Assembly (NCBI GenBank): GCA_900088475.1
Contig: FLMG01001811.1
Span: 8,094-47,426, forward strand
Direction of reading: 5' to 3'
DNA from: Hyphochytrium catenoides
Lineage: Eukaryota; Sar; Hyphochytriomycetes; Hyphochytriales; Hyphochytriaceae
Length of the DNA stretch: 39,333 bases
A program made the translations under genes and the position numbers. Under the pieces are notes generated by a model that made no database searches, had not been told where the DNA came from, and was given only the letters and a program-made list of their open reading frames with translations. This document shows positions 11,076 through 21,381 of the stretch, piece after piece (position 1 is the first letter of the stretch; every line of letters begins with the position of its first letter).

Positions 11076-11800
11076 AAGGAGAAAAAATGCAAAGACGAGA
11101 TCCTCTTCCTACCCCTTCGCAATATTCGGTGGCTCTTCCCTCTTTCTCTCTGTACTTCCAGGGCCCCTTATAAAGAAAGGGAAAGGAAGAAGGCATGGAG
11201 AAAGTTTTCTCATCAACATCAAGCGCCTGGCTGAGGAGAGAGAGAGAAGACATAAACTCTCCCTTCCCGTGCCGCCAGCGCTCCACACGAAGTAGCTTCA
11301 TGTTCACCTGCCGGGAAGAGGGGAGAGGAGTTAAAATAATGTCTGTCTCTCCCTCTTCCCGTCTCTGGGTTGTCTCTCCCTCCCTTCCTCTCTCTCTCTT
11401 TCTCTCTCGCTTCTTCGCTTCTCCCCATCTTTCCCCCATCCTTCTCCGTCTGTCAGTCTTCTTCTCTCTTCCTTCTCTCAGTTTCTTTCATGAGCCTGTG
11501 CCCATTCTCTCTCGGGCGAGCCCCACAATCCTACTGTTCCTTCTCTTTCCCTCTCACCATTTTTCTCTCTAAACCTTCTCTCTCTCTCTTTGTCTCCCTC
11601 TCTGTCTCTCTCCCTGTCTCTGTCTCTCTTTGTGTCTCTCTGTCTCTTTCTATCTCTCCCCCTCTTTCCCGTCTCTCTCTCTGTCTTATCTACCTCCAGA
11701 CCCTGGGCCTCGGGCTCCAAGTCCTCAAAGGTAACCGTGGGCTCAGGCCTTGTGAGGGCGAGACGGACGTCTTTCCAGTGTGATCGTGTCAGGAGCTAGG

Positions 11801-11844
<44 letters not shown>

Positions 11845-12512
11845 CGAATGAGAGAGAGAGGGAGGGAGAGAGGGAGATTGAGAAAAAGAGAGAATGAGCA
11901 GGGAGTCACAATGTGAGAGCGAGAGAAGAAGAGGAAGGAAGAGTAAGAGATGAGAAACTACGACCGCTAAAGAGCCTTGTCCATTAGTATTTTGTACTCT
12001 CTCTCTCTGTCTTCTTATTCTCCTCTAGCTCTCCTCTTAGCTCTCCCCTTATCTGCTTTCGTTCCCTCTCCGTCTATCTTTCGACCTCTTTCTCTTTCTC
12101 TCCCTCTCTGTCTGTCTGTCTGTCTGTCTGTCCCTCGTTCTCTCTCTCTTTTCTCTCTTGTTTTTGTCGCCTTACCAGCTCCGCAATTCTCTTTCCCAGA
12201 GGTCCTGGAAGAGAAATTTGATAGTCCAACAACTCCGATAGAAGACCCTGAGAAGACGAATCGTTTAGCTAGACTGAGGCTTCACTTGCAAGAGAGAGAG
12301 AGATTGCAAGAAAGAGAGAGAAAAAAAGAGAGCAATAAAGCAAGATATATCTGAGAGACAGATAGAGAGAACGAGAAACAGAAAGAGAGAGAAAAAGAGA
12401 GGGAGAGAGAGAGGGGACGAGGAAGAGGAAATCAGAGACAAAAAAAGAGAGAGATGGAGATGGAGAGCCACGGAGGAGAGGAGAAGGTGTACAAGTGAGG
12501 GAGAACATTGGA

Positions 12513-12568
<56 letters not shown>

Positions 12569-13585
12569 CTAGCCTTAACAGGAAGAGAGAGAAACTAGGA
12601 GAGAGATCGGGATGAGAAGAAGGAGTTGAATAGCTCTACCTCATGCTTCTGGCCTCGTAACTTCCTATCTTCAACTCGAAATGGGTCCTCCTGCAAACCA
12701 GGAGAGAGAAAGGGGAGAGAAGAGAGAGAGAGAGATACGTAGATAGATAGATAGAGAGAAAGCGAATCAGAGAGAGAGGGGGAGATGTAGAGACAAGGAG
12801 AGTGAGAGAGACACACCTAAAGAAGAAACGTAGAAAGAAAGTGAGAGACAGAGAGAGAGAGAGAAGGTATTGAGAGGGGAGAACAGAAGGGGAGAGGTAA
12901 TAGGAACAAGTGAGAGAGAGAGAGAGCGTAGGATAGGTAAGACGTCATTGGAGGAAAGAGAGAGAGAGAAAGAGAGAGAGAGAAAAATAGAGAGAGAAAG
13001 ATGGAGAGAAGAAAAGAGGGAGAAACAGAGAGAGAAACAGAGAGAGAGAGAGAAGGAGAGAGAGAGAGACTGAGAGAGAGAGATTAGAGTATATACGGGT
13101 GGAGAGATGGTCGCACCTCGTTTTCAATGAGTGTGAAGAGAATGGGCTCGAGGTGAAACTGCCGCATCATCTTCTTGACCTTCCTTCTCACGCCCTGGAG
13201 AGTCTCTTCCATCTAGAAAACAGGATAGGTTAGACCCCCAACCAGTAGAAGGAGAGAGAGAGAAAAAAAAAGGGAGAGTGAGAAAGAGAGAGTGAGAAAG
13301 AGAGAGAGAGAGAGACCACAACGGAAAAGGGAGAAGAGAGTAGGAGAGAGAAGAAAGAGTAGGACATTAAAAGAGGAATGGAGAGAGAAGGAGGTCCATG
13401 GAAAGCCGGTAGTGAAAGTGATGGAGAGAGACAAGAGAGAGAAAAAGTGCAGCAAGAGAGAAAGAGAGAGAGAGACAGTGAAGAAAAACATACACTCGCG
13501 ATCTTTTCATTAAGACTTTGGATGGCAAAGTTCTGAGACAGAACAGCCTCTCGGCGCTGCGGACCATCCTGAAAGAGAGAGGACA

Positions 13586-13625
<40 letters not shown>

Positions 13626-14802
13626 ACAGAAAGGCTCGAATGGGTGGTTGAAGGAACCATTAAGGGCTATGGCGAGCAGAGAGGAGAGAGAGAAACGAGA
13701 GCAAGTCGTCCAAGAAAGAGGATCTTCTCCTCCTTCCTCTTTTCTTTTCTCTGGTTTTCATTGTGCTACGGCTCTCGTCCTTCTCTCTTTCCCTTTTCTC
13801 TCTAGCTTTCGTACGTTTGAGCCTTTATCAGTATCTCTCCTCTTCCCCCTATCTCTTTCCTCCGCTTCCTCTCGCGCTCTCAATCTCTCCTTTCCCTCAC
13901 TCCACCACAATCTTTGTCTCTCTCTCTGTGTCTCTCTTCCCCTTCTCTGTCTCGCCTCCCAACTCTCTCTCTCTTTTTTCTCTCCCTGTGTCTCTGTCCC
14001 TTTCTCCGCCTCTGTCTCTCTCTCTCTTTCCTCTCTCTCTCTCTCTCTCTCTCTATTCTCTGTCTTCCCCTCTCTTCTCTCGCCCTGTCTCCTCTTTCTC
14101 TTTCATTTACCGGGATTTTCTGGATTCTATTTTGGATGGACTTGATGTTCATCTTCAAAGATGTAATCTCACGGTCTATCTCCTCCTCTCTCTCCTAAGA
14201 AGGGACGAAACGTTTTTTAACTGAGGGAAGTACAGAAGCCAGGAGAGAAAGAGAACGAAAGAAAGAGAGAGCGAGAGAGAGAAAGAGAGTGAAAAGAGAG
14301 AGAGAGAGAGAGAAAAAGCAGAAAGAGAGAAAAAGAGAAAGAGGGAGACAGAGAGAGCACAGAAAGTGCGAGAGAGAGGAGGAATTGGAAAGAGAAAGAG
14401 ATGTATATACACATATCTATATATATCTATAGAGAGAGAGAGAGGAAAAGAGAGGAAGCGCGCGCGCGAGAGAGAAGGAGAGATAAGGAAAGAGCGAGAT
14501 AGTGAAATGTAGAATAGAAGGAAATAAAGATATTTACTCAGTTGTCCAAGAACTAGCTAGGTGAAAGAAGGGCGAGAGAGAAAGAAAGCGCAAGAGAGAA
14601 AGAGAGAGAAGAAAGAGAATAAGAGTAATGGGGAAAAGGGAGAAAAAGGAAATCATAGAGAGAGAAAGAGAAGAATAGAGGGCGAGGGAGACAGAGCAAC
14701 GAGAGAAAGACAAAGAAAGACCTAAAGGAGATGGAAACAGGGAGAGGCAGGGAGATAGAGAGGGGAGAAGCGAGAGAGAGAGAGAGAAAGGGAGAGAGAG
14801 AG

Positions 14803-14833
<31 letters not shown>

Positions 14834-14844
14834 AAGAGAAAAAG

Positions 14845-14886
<42 letters not shown>

Positions 14887-15019
14887 CTACGAGGACAGCC
14901 ATACCACAGCGGCTCCGAGCGGCTCGTATTCGGAGCGAAAGCTGTACAGAAGAAACTTCCTGACGTCGTCTTCAGTGCACTGCAGAGAGAGAGAAGAGAC
15001 AAGGAGAGAGAAGAGTCAA

Positions 15020-15051
<32 letters not shown>

Positions 15052-15909
15052 CGCATAAGAGAAAAAAGGAAGGAAGGGAAAGACAGAGAAAAAGAAGTGT
15101 CGAGAGAGCGGGAGAATATCATAGAGAGATAGATGGAGAGGAACAGGGAAGACTAGGGCGAAGAGAGAGAGAGAGAGAGACAGCGAGACGGAGAAGAGAG
15201 TGAGAGAGAGACGGTATAGGCACAGTCAGGAGAGAGAGAGCATAACAAGGCGCAGAGGAATGAGCAGTCAGGGAGCGGAGACCAAGAAAAGGAAGACAGA
15301 AAAAAAAGAGAGAGAGAGCGAGAGAGAGAGAGAGGAAAGTTAGTGACAGACCTTGGATGGCACATTTCTCAGTACGAGCACTGTCTCTCCCGAGTAATAA
15401 GGCTCCACTTTATCGTCCACCGCTTCAGTGTTGGAAACATTAGAAGAGAAGAGAGGGGAACAAGAGAGAGAGAGAGAGAGAGAGAGACAGAGTCAGAGAG
15501 AGAGAGAGAGAGAGAGACAGAGCGAGAAAGAGCGAGAGAGAGAGAGAGAGAGAGAGAGAAGAAGAAGAAGAAGAGCACAGCGGGAGAGAGACACAGAGAT
15601 GGAAGGTTGACAAGAGGCCCATGTGAAGAAAAACGTGGGAGTGGAGAGAACCAGAAAGCCAATCGATGTCCACGTGAGATAGGAAAAAGATTTGAAGAGC
15701 AGGAGAAAAAGGGAAGAAATAAAGAGCGGGAAAGAGGACCGAAAGGGATTGAGAAAAATGAAGAAGAGAGAGTGTACGTGTAGACAAAGAGAAAGTGAGA
15801 GAAAGAGAGAGAAGAGAAAGAGAGAGAGAGAGAGAGAGAGAAGAGAGAGAATAAGAGAGAGAAAGAAAGACGGAGAGAGAGAAAATGAGAGTATTAGAGA
15901 GACAGTATT

Positions 15910-15942
<33 letters not shown>

Positions 15943-17044
15943 TTAGAACGATAGAGAGAAAGGAAGCCAGATAACGATCCACAAATATAATAGAGGAAAG
16001 AGAAGTAAAGGAGAGAGAGAGTAGCCTCTCGCGCCCACCAAGCTCTCTGTCCTGTCCGGTGATGAGATATTCCCAAATCTCTCCTTTCTTGCTCGGCCGA
16101 CACTTTGTCTTCCAGTCCCGAGGCCAGATGATATCTATAGCAGAGAGAGAGAGAGAGGCGAGAGAGAGAGAGCGAGCGAGCGAGAGAGAGAGACAGAGCG
16201 AGAGAAGAAAGAAAGAGACAGAGATTAGAGAAAAAGAGGGAGAGAGTGGTGGAGGGAGGAGGAGAGAGGGAGAAAGAGAGATAAAGTAGCAAAGTTAGAA
16301 AGAAAGGTGTGGCAGGTGTGAAAAGGGAAAAACAAGAGAGAGAGAGGGAACCATAGAAGAGGAAGGCAAGTGACATAGAGAAGGAGAGAGAACAGCAAAG
16401 AGAGACGGACAGGAGAGGGAAAGAGAGATAGGGACGAGAGGGAGAGAGAGAGAGAGAGAGAGAAGGGGATAAACAATGAGGAAAGGGTGGCACCAATATT
16501 ATTAAGAAGTGAGGACAGAAAGATAGAATATAGAAGATAGAAAATTGAACTCAGTAGCTCAGAAAAGGAGAGAGAAAGAGCAGCGTAGTTGTGGATAGGA
16601 CCTAAGGGATAGAGAGAGAGAAGGACAGAGAAAGGAAGAAAGAGAGAGAGAGAGAGAGAGAGAGATCCCTCTTACTATCAAACTGGTCCCGCATATAGAT
16701 TGCCCGGCAGTTGAACTCATTGTTGATATACTTCCTGAAGAGGCAAAGAGAGAGTGAGAGCACATTAGAGAGAGAGAGACTCAGGCCACAGAAAAACATT
16801 GAGAGAGAGAGGGAGAGAGAGAAAAGAGAAAGAGAGAGAATTACTCAGGAAAGAGAGAGAAGATAGTGGGACCAAGAGGGAGAGACGTTAAGACAGCAAA
16901 GGGAGAGGAGGCACAGTTAGGGCTAATGTGAGCGAGACACGCTGAAGAGAGAAAAAGAGACGAAGACAAGTTTGGAGAGGCTCGTCCGGTAGATGTAGAG
17001 AGTATATAGAGGGGAGAAGGCACATGACAAGAGAGAGAGAGAGG

Positions 17045-17082
<38 letters not shown>

Positions 17083-17221
17083 CAGAGAGCAGAGAGAAGC
17101 GATCTTACGGCGTGAGAAGGGCTCTTCTAAGCGTTCTAAACGCGGGAGGACGACCCAGCTTCCTCTCTTCCGGATCATCGTACGCTAAAGTGATTAGCGC
17201 ATTGTCCTTACGGCTGCCCAT
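6527..17221 (-). CDS. Large MORN-repeat, coiled-coil protein in ~21 exons
   Basis: ATG at 17221, stop at 6527. Exons: 17221-17109, 16734-16676, 16134-16039, 15422-15352, 14979-14905, 14194-14111, 13568-13494, 13212-13117, 12690-12640, 12247-12176, 11795-11694, 11307-11113, 10616-10412, 10351-10303 (or -10299), 9923-9911, 9739-9564, 9312-9243, 8665-8344, 7861-7689, 7384-7245, 6816-6527. Phase agrees at nearly every junction. Roughly 840 residues: an unrecognised N-terminus; a strand TVLVLRNVP resembling an RRM RNP2 motif; coiled coil (REEEIDREITSLKMNIK); a helical linker; about nine MORN repeats (YEGEFRMGRRH, YEGDVRDGRITGRG, YIGHFSGGRKEGRG, YSGWFSDDLFHGRG, YEGTFCLGRPRRGH); a charged C-terminal coiled coil. 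MORN proteins usually scaffold membrane or cytoskeletal structures; that role is inferred. Unresolved: a possible micro-exon near 14540, and a small exon missing between 10303 and 9923. No signal peptide is visible. Confidence 0.85.
7140..7180. repeat. 20-bp tandem duplication in an intron
   Basis: The 20-mer AGAGCTAGCGAGGGAGAGTG occurs twice back to back in the last intron of the MORN gene. It is a unique-sequence duplication within GA-rich DNA and has no coding role. Confidence 0.8.
9040..9170. repeat. (CT)n tract inside a MORN-gene intron
   Basis: A nearly pure pyrimidine run on the + strand, with its cleanest (CT)n part at about 9103-9132. Because the host gene is on the minus strand, this intron is purine-rich in the transcript, opposite to most of its other introns. 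Confidence 0.8.
11807..11836. repeat. (GA)n microsatellite next to a splice acceptor
   Basis: An uninterrupted GA dinucleotide run begins about 10 bases upstream, in gene orientation, of the exon that starts at 11795. In the transcript it is a CT tract and probably serves as the polypyrimidine tract of that 3' splice site. Confidence 0.7.
12108..12132. repeat. (CTGT)n tetranucleotide microsatellite
   Basis: About six perfect CTGT units on the + strand, in the intron just downstream (gene sense) of MORN-gene exon 12247-12176. It is the clearest tetranucleotide repeat in the window. Confidence 0.8.
12515..12565. repeat. Uninterrupted (GA)n microsatellite
   Basis: About 25 perfect GA units in an intron of the MORN gene, read as (CT)n in the transcript. 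One of the longest pure dinucleotide arrays in the window. Confidence 0.85.
14780..14883. repeat. Long (GA)n tract upstream of an exon end
   Basis: Interrupted then pure GA repeats (pure at about 14849-14882) lie in the intron immediately after the exon ending at 14905. In the transcript this gives a CT-rich intron body. Confidence 0.75.
15465..15560. repeat. (GA)n tract
   Basis: Three clusters of GA units broken by CAGAGT/CAGAGC spacers, in the intron just upstream (gene sense) of the exon starting at 15422. Translations such as Arg-Glu-Arg-Glu here are artefacts of the repeat. Confidence 0.75.
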
Positions 17222-17774
17222 TCTCTCTCTTTCTCTCTCTGTCTCTCTGTCTGTCTGGCTCTCTCTCTCTCTCTTTCCTCTATCGCTTCGCCATCTCTCT
17301 CTCCTCCCGCGTCTGTTGCTCCACTCTTTTGTCTTCTTCTTCGGCTAGATCGACAGCGAGCTTTCTATGCTTAGGGAGAGAGCACCGGGGTCAGGACAGA
17401 ACGCAGCACTGCCCCGGTCGCCAATGAGGAGAGGGGACGATAAGTTGAGTCATCTTTTCTCGCTTTCTTCTCTCTCTCTCTTCTTCTCTCTCTCCTTTCT
17501 CTCTCACTCTTTGTCTCTCACTCTCTTTGTTTCTCCCTCTCTGTCTCTGATTCTGTCTCTCTTCGCCTCTCTCTTCTTATCGGTCTCATCAGTTGTGCGC
17601 TCTTGCAAGTTGTATCATTGAGGTACGGAGGGCTTTGGAGCGAGAAACAGAGGGCGATAGAGAGGGCGATAGAGAGGTAGAAGAGAGGAATAGAGGAGAG
17701 ATGAATAGAGGAGAGGGGGAGAGAGAGAGAGAGAGAGAGAGAGAGNNNNNNNNNNNNNNNNNNNNNNNNCGAGC

Positions 17775-17810
<36 letters not shown>

Positions 17811-18400
17811 CCCGCGCGTGAGAGAGACAAAGGGACAGAGGCCAAAAGGTTGATGATAGCTATGAAAGACAAAATTGAATAACGCCCAAAACTGATAACC
17901 AGTCTTTTATTGTAATTAGTAATCAGATGCCTGCAGATTGTGAAGTGTCATTTTTGTGGTGCAACTTCTGAAGCTTTTTCTTCGTCTGTCTGGAGATCTC
18001 CGTCATCGACTGTCTGGGGACCTTTGGAAGAGGTGAAGCTTGGCTTTAGAGCCTGCATCAGATGCCAAAAGCAGTCAAACGTAGCGTGATAGGACCTCAA
18101 AGTTTATTGAATAGTCAGGAGCAATAGGCCGACAGACAGGCCTGCTTTTAACCCTAAGGTCAGATAGGGATTGGGGGAAGGGCAACATGTTTCGCTTCTC
18201 TTGAAGTCTCGGCTTCCTCATCATAAAATGACCCTTCTCCCGACATATAAGGACTCGTCACGTATCATCTCAACTAGACATGTGCATTGGCGCTGCTAGA
18301 GCAGCTCCCTCTAATGCTTTGACCTGTCTCTACTTCCCCCTCTTACGAAGGATGCAGGTCGTCTTCTGTTCATGGCTTACTCTCCAACTGTGCGGCTTCC
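17222..18400. other. Intergenic region between two minus-strand genes, with assembly gap
   Basis: It contains the 5' flank of the MORN gene (purine-rich in gene sense, 17222-17345), a CT-rich stretch (17460-17580), a GA tract broken by the N gap, and 17830-18400 of unique AT-richer sequence without a coding signal. The MORN-gene promoter should lie in the first few hundred bases, but I see no recognisable core element. Confidence 0.5.
17746..17769. other. Assembly gap (24 N)
   Basis: Twenty-four unknown bases sit within a (GA)n array that runs from about 17720 to 17810. The gap is most simply an assembly failure in the microsatellite, so the true array length is unknown. Confidence 0.98.
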
Positions 18401-20082
18401 TTAGTCCTTTTCTACATAGCTGATAACATGCAGCACCTCGGGCCAGCAGGTTCCGATGTAGAGCAACTGGGAAACTATAGAGATGAGCTCTGCAATCGCC
18501 TCGTGACGGCTGGTAAGCAGGTTGAAAGGGTTGAACCAGCGGCCGTTGACAGCTTCAAATAGATACAGAACTGTATAGGGAACATAGTTAATGAAGGGTC
18601 ATTCCACTCTCGGAGCGCTGTCAGGCAGCGAAGAGACTGGGCAAGCTCTCAAGAGGAAAAAAGAAGCACCGAAAAATTGCGCAGATAGAGTGCTTCGGTG
18701 GCAAGGCAGGAAAGCAGGGTAGTCACGCCTATCGAACTGTCAGAAAGACAAGGGCTATGGCATAGAGACCTCCAGAGGAAACGACGCACTCTTCGCCGCC
18801 AAGGAAACATAATAGAAGTAAGAGGATGATAAGGAAAGCGAAGGAAAGGACAAGAGAAGGAGCTGGGGCATGGTAAGAGCATACAGATCACTGAGGAGAT
18901 TATTCCCGTCCGGATAAGGTAGCGCCCCAGCGTGACCCAGTGCCTGCACCGAGAGCATTATCATCGCGGTTAGAGGCCAAACAAACGACAGTCTCGAAGG
19001 ACTCAGGCAAACAAAGCACTAGGACATTGTTCCAGAGAATGCATACAGACGGACGGATATAGGAATTAGAGAGAGAAACCGCGAGAAAGAGAGAGGGAGA
19101 AAGAGGTTAAGGCAGAAGAAGAAGGAGGTGTATGTCCTGTTAAAGAGGATGGAGAAGGAGAAAAGCCAGCCCTTGCGGAGTGAAAAGAGATATATGAAAA
19201 GCCATATTGCAGAGCGCTCACCATCAATGAAAAATCAAATGGAATGAGCCAAGAGGTTCCAAGCGAGCGAGAGTGAGAGAGGATAGCGCGCAGGAGATAG
19301 CTCTTACAGGTGATTAAGCTTGAGACAGATTGTGTTCCCCAGGTCAGCACAAGTGATCCTCAGATGTCCCTTCTGCTCCACCACGTCCGAACGCACACTT
19401 TGCATGCCAGAGATGGAAATCCAGGCCATGATAAAGAAGACCGTGGAGAAGAAAATGTGCGCATCGTGGTAGTTCTTCATATCAAAGACCGCTAGCCCCA
19501 TGAGAGTAACGCTAGCGAGAGGAGTGGCCACTGCGACAATCAGTCGAGCTTTCTATAGCAAGGAGAAGAGAGAGGGGAGAGAAAGCAGTGGAAAGTGAGG
19601 GCAGACAGCGATGTCAGAGTGGACTCTTTCCTCCTGATGAGGAAAGGAGGAGAGACACCTGCGACAGACAAGGGCGTAGGTGTGCTCAGAGAGAGAGGCA
19701 TGCTAAGAAGCAACGACAAGAGGGCTGAGGCCAATAAGATCTAGAGGAAAAGAGGATGTGGAGCTTGGTAGGAGAGCGTCATACCTTCCGCGTCTTGGGA
19801 GCGGCAGCCATTCTAGTTCCGAACTGAGACATGAAGATTCCAGTCCCTCCTATACAGAGAGCGGTCAAGATCATTCCGATCTGAAAGACGTAGCCCTCAG
19901 GAAAGTGCTGGGCGGCGTAGGAGAGCGTTGGATAGTGTGTTGAACAGTCAAAGCGCATAGTGCAGGTGAGAAAAGTCAGAGCGGCGAAGGTAGTGAGACC
20001 AATGATGGGAACTAAGAGAGGAATGACGGCCATCCCCAGGCCATAACAGCTTCGGCGCTGTACGGTGCGCTCTCCGGAGCCT

Positions 20083-20149
<67 letters not shown>

Positions 20150-20574
20150 AAGAGAGAGAGAGAGAGAGAGAAAAGGAGAGATACAGAGTCATTGTCGAGA
20201 GGCCACTCGGCAGAGAACACGGATAGAGCATTGCGGCGGCAGCGCAGGTCAACGAGACGAAGAGAGTGGGTATGATTCGGATCGCGATAACAAGGGCTTA
20301 AAAGTAAGCATGGCAGGCTACGGATGACCCATTGGCAGATAGGAGAGAGAAGAGAAGAAGAGGTCAAGATCGAGCACTGAGAAAGAACACATACGGAGAG
20401 GTTGAGAAGAGGAACAGTCCTGGACGTGCAGGAGGTAGACAGAGAAGAGCTTATCAAGCCCTGAAAACACAGGTGTTCAGTCTCATCCTTACGCTGATAA
20501 AGCGGCATAACGTCCGTGTGACCATAGGCTTCGCTTCCAGAGTAATAGCGAGAGCTGAGCTTCATGTCAAGCAT
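18401..20574 (-). CDS. FRAG1/DRAM/Sfk1-family multipass membrane protein
   Basis: ATG at 20574, stop at 18401. Phase-consistent exons: 20574-20493, 20296-20207, 20080-19785, 19552-19308, 18943-18885, 18862-18770, 18570-18401, giving 344 residues. Family hallmarks are visible: a first membrane span (LVIAIRIIPTLFVSL); a luminal segment ending in YPTLSYAAQHFPEGYVF, which matches the family's Tyr-Pro-x-x-Ser...Pro-Glu motif; further spans (IGMILTALCIGGTGIF; HDAHIFFSTVFFIMAWIS); and a last segment beginning RHEAIAELISIV. Relatives act in GPI-anchor remodelling (PGAP2/FRAG1), PI4-kinase recruitment (Sfk1) or lysosomal autophagy (DRAM). Which role applies cannot be decided here. Weak points are the exon 2 donor (CCGA|GTGGCC), a 22-nt intron at 18863-18884, and the GTCTCT donor at 18769. 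The overall family call is firmer than the 3' exon boundaries. Confidence 0.75.
20085..20172. repeat. (GA)n microsatellite in an intron
   Basis: About forty GA units with a few AAAG interruptions, filling most of the intron between exons 20296-20207 and 20080-19785 of the FRAG1-family gene. The transcript carries (CT)n up to the CGTCAG acceptor. Confidence 0.85.
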
Positions 20575-21381
20575 GAATAGCCGTCAACAAGGGATCCTGG
20601 ACTGTGCCAATCTTCCGCCGTAAGCAGAGTAGCTCCTCCTACAGCGGCGCTGAAACCTCACTACCACGAGCTTACTATCTTACGGCCCTACCCATTACTC
20701 CTTCCTTCTGAAGTGCCAAGCAATCAGTCGAGCTCTGCAGCCTTCCACATCCCTAAGCCCTAAGCCCTGCGCGAAGGCTGATGGGACAGTGTTCACAGGG
20801 CTGAAGGTGCCGTTGGACAGTTGCCGATGAGGTGAAGGTCCACAGGGCAATAATCTCTAATAAAATAACCGTGCACTGGACCGCAAGACACGACAGAAAA
20901 TGTGCCTAAACGGACAGAACACTCCCGAAAGTGCCACCGAAACACCCTAGGATAGACGTATAAAGCCTTCTTTCACCTTATAGGATTGATAGAGGCCTTC
21001 ACTAAATTAACTACCCTTTCCGGATATATAGGTTTACTTTGGTGTGGTCCCAATATAGTCGTATTACCATCATGTAAGCTAAGGTTCAACTGCAAAGGAA
21101 CTCGAAGAATCAGACAAGTAGGACCGAAAATAGCTTAAATTCGTAAGATGGAGTTTTAGGGTCGTGAATGAATGGCGTGGTATAACAAGCGACCCTCCTT
21201 AATTCGACCGTCAGAGTTAATTTCGGTCATCTGAAGATTCTGATCTGCGATGATTTCTGCCGCTTGCAGAAATTTGTCCAGATGAAGCTCCAGAATTCAG
21301 ATTCGACATCGGTTCAGATGACTAGCGGCGCGGCTCTACGGGATGCAATCTGTTGATGGAGATGCTGCTTGAGGCACTTGT
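20575..21381. other. Divergent intergenic region
   Basis: Unique, moderately AT-rich sequence between the minus-strand FRAG1-family gene and the plus-strand TPR gene. It is largely free of microsatellites, in contrast to the rest of the window, and has no coding signal. It probably contains both promoters. A small inverted pair occurs around 21256-21276 (TTTCTGCCGC/TTGCAGAAAT). I recognise no core promoter element. Confidence 0.5.

Noticed and set aside
11977-12354. Plus-strand frame ending in Arg/Glu-rich sequence
   Set aside because: The complex part (12176-12247) is an exon of the minus-strand MORN gene with strong splice sites and matching phase. The rest is CT and GA repeat.
14534-14556. 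Possible 15-19-nt exon of the MORN gene before a GTAAAT donor
   Set aside because: It introduces a stop or a phase conflict with the next exon (14194) unless a weak alternative acceptor is used, so I left it out of the model.
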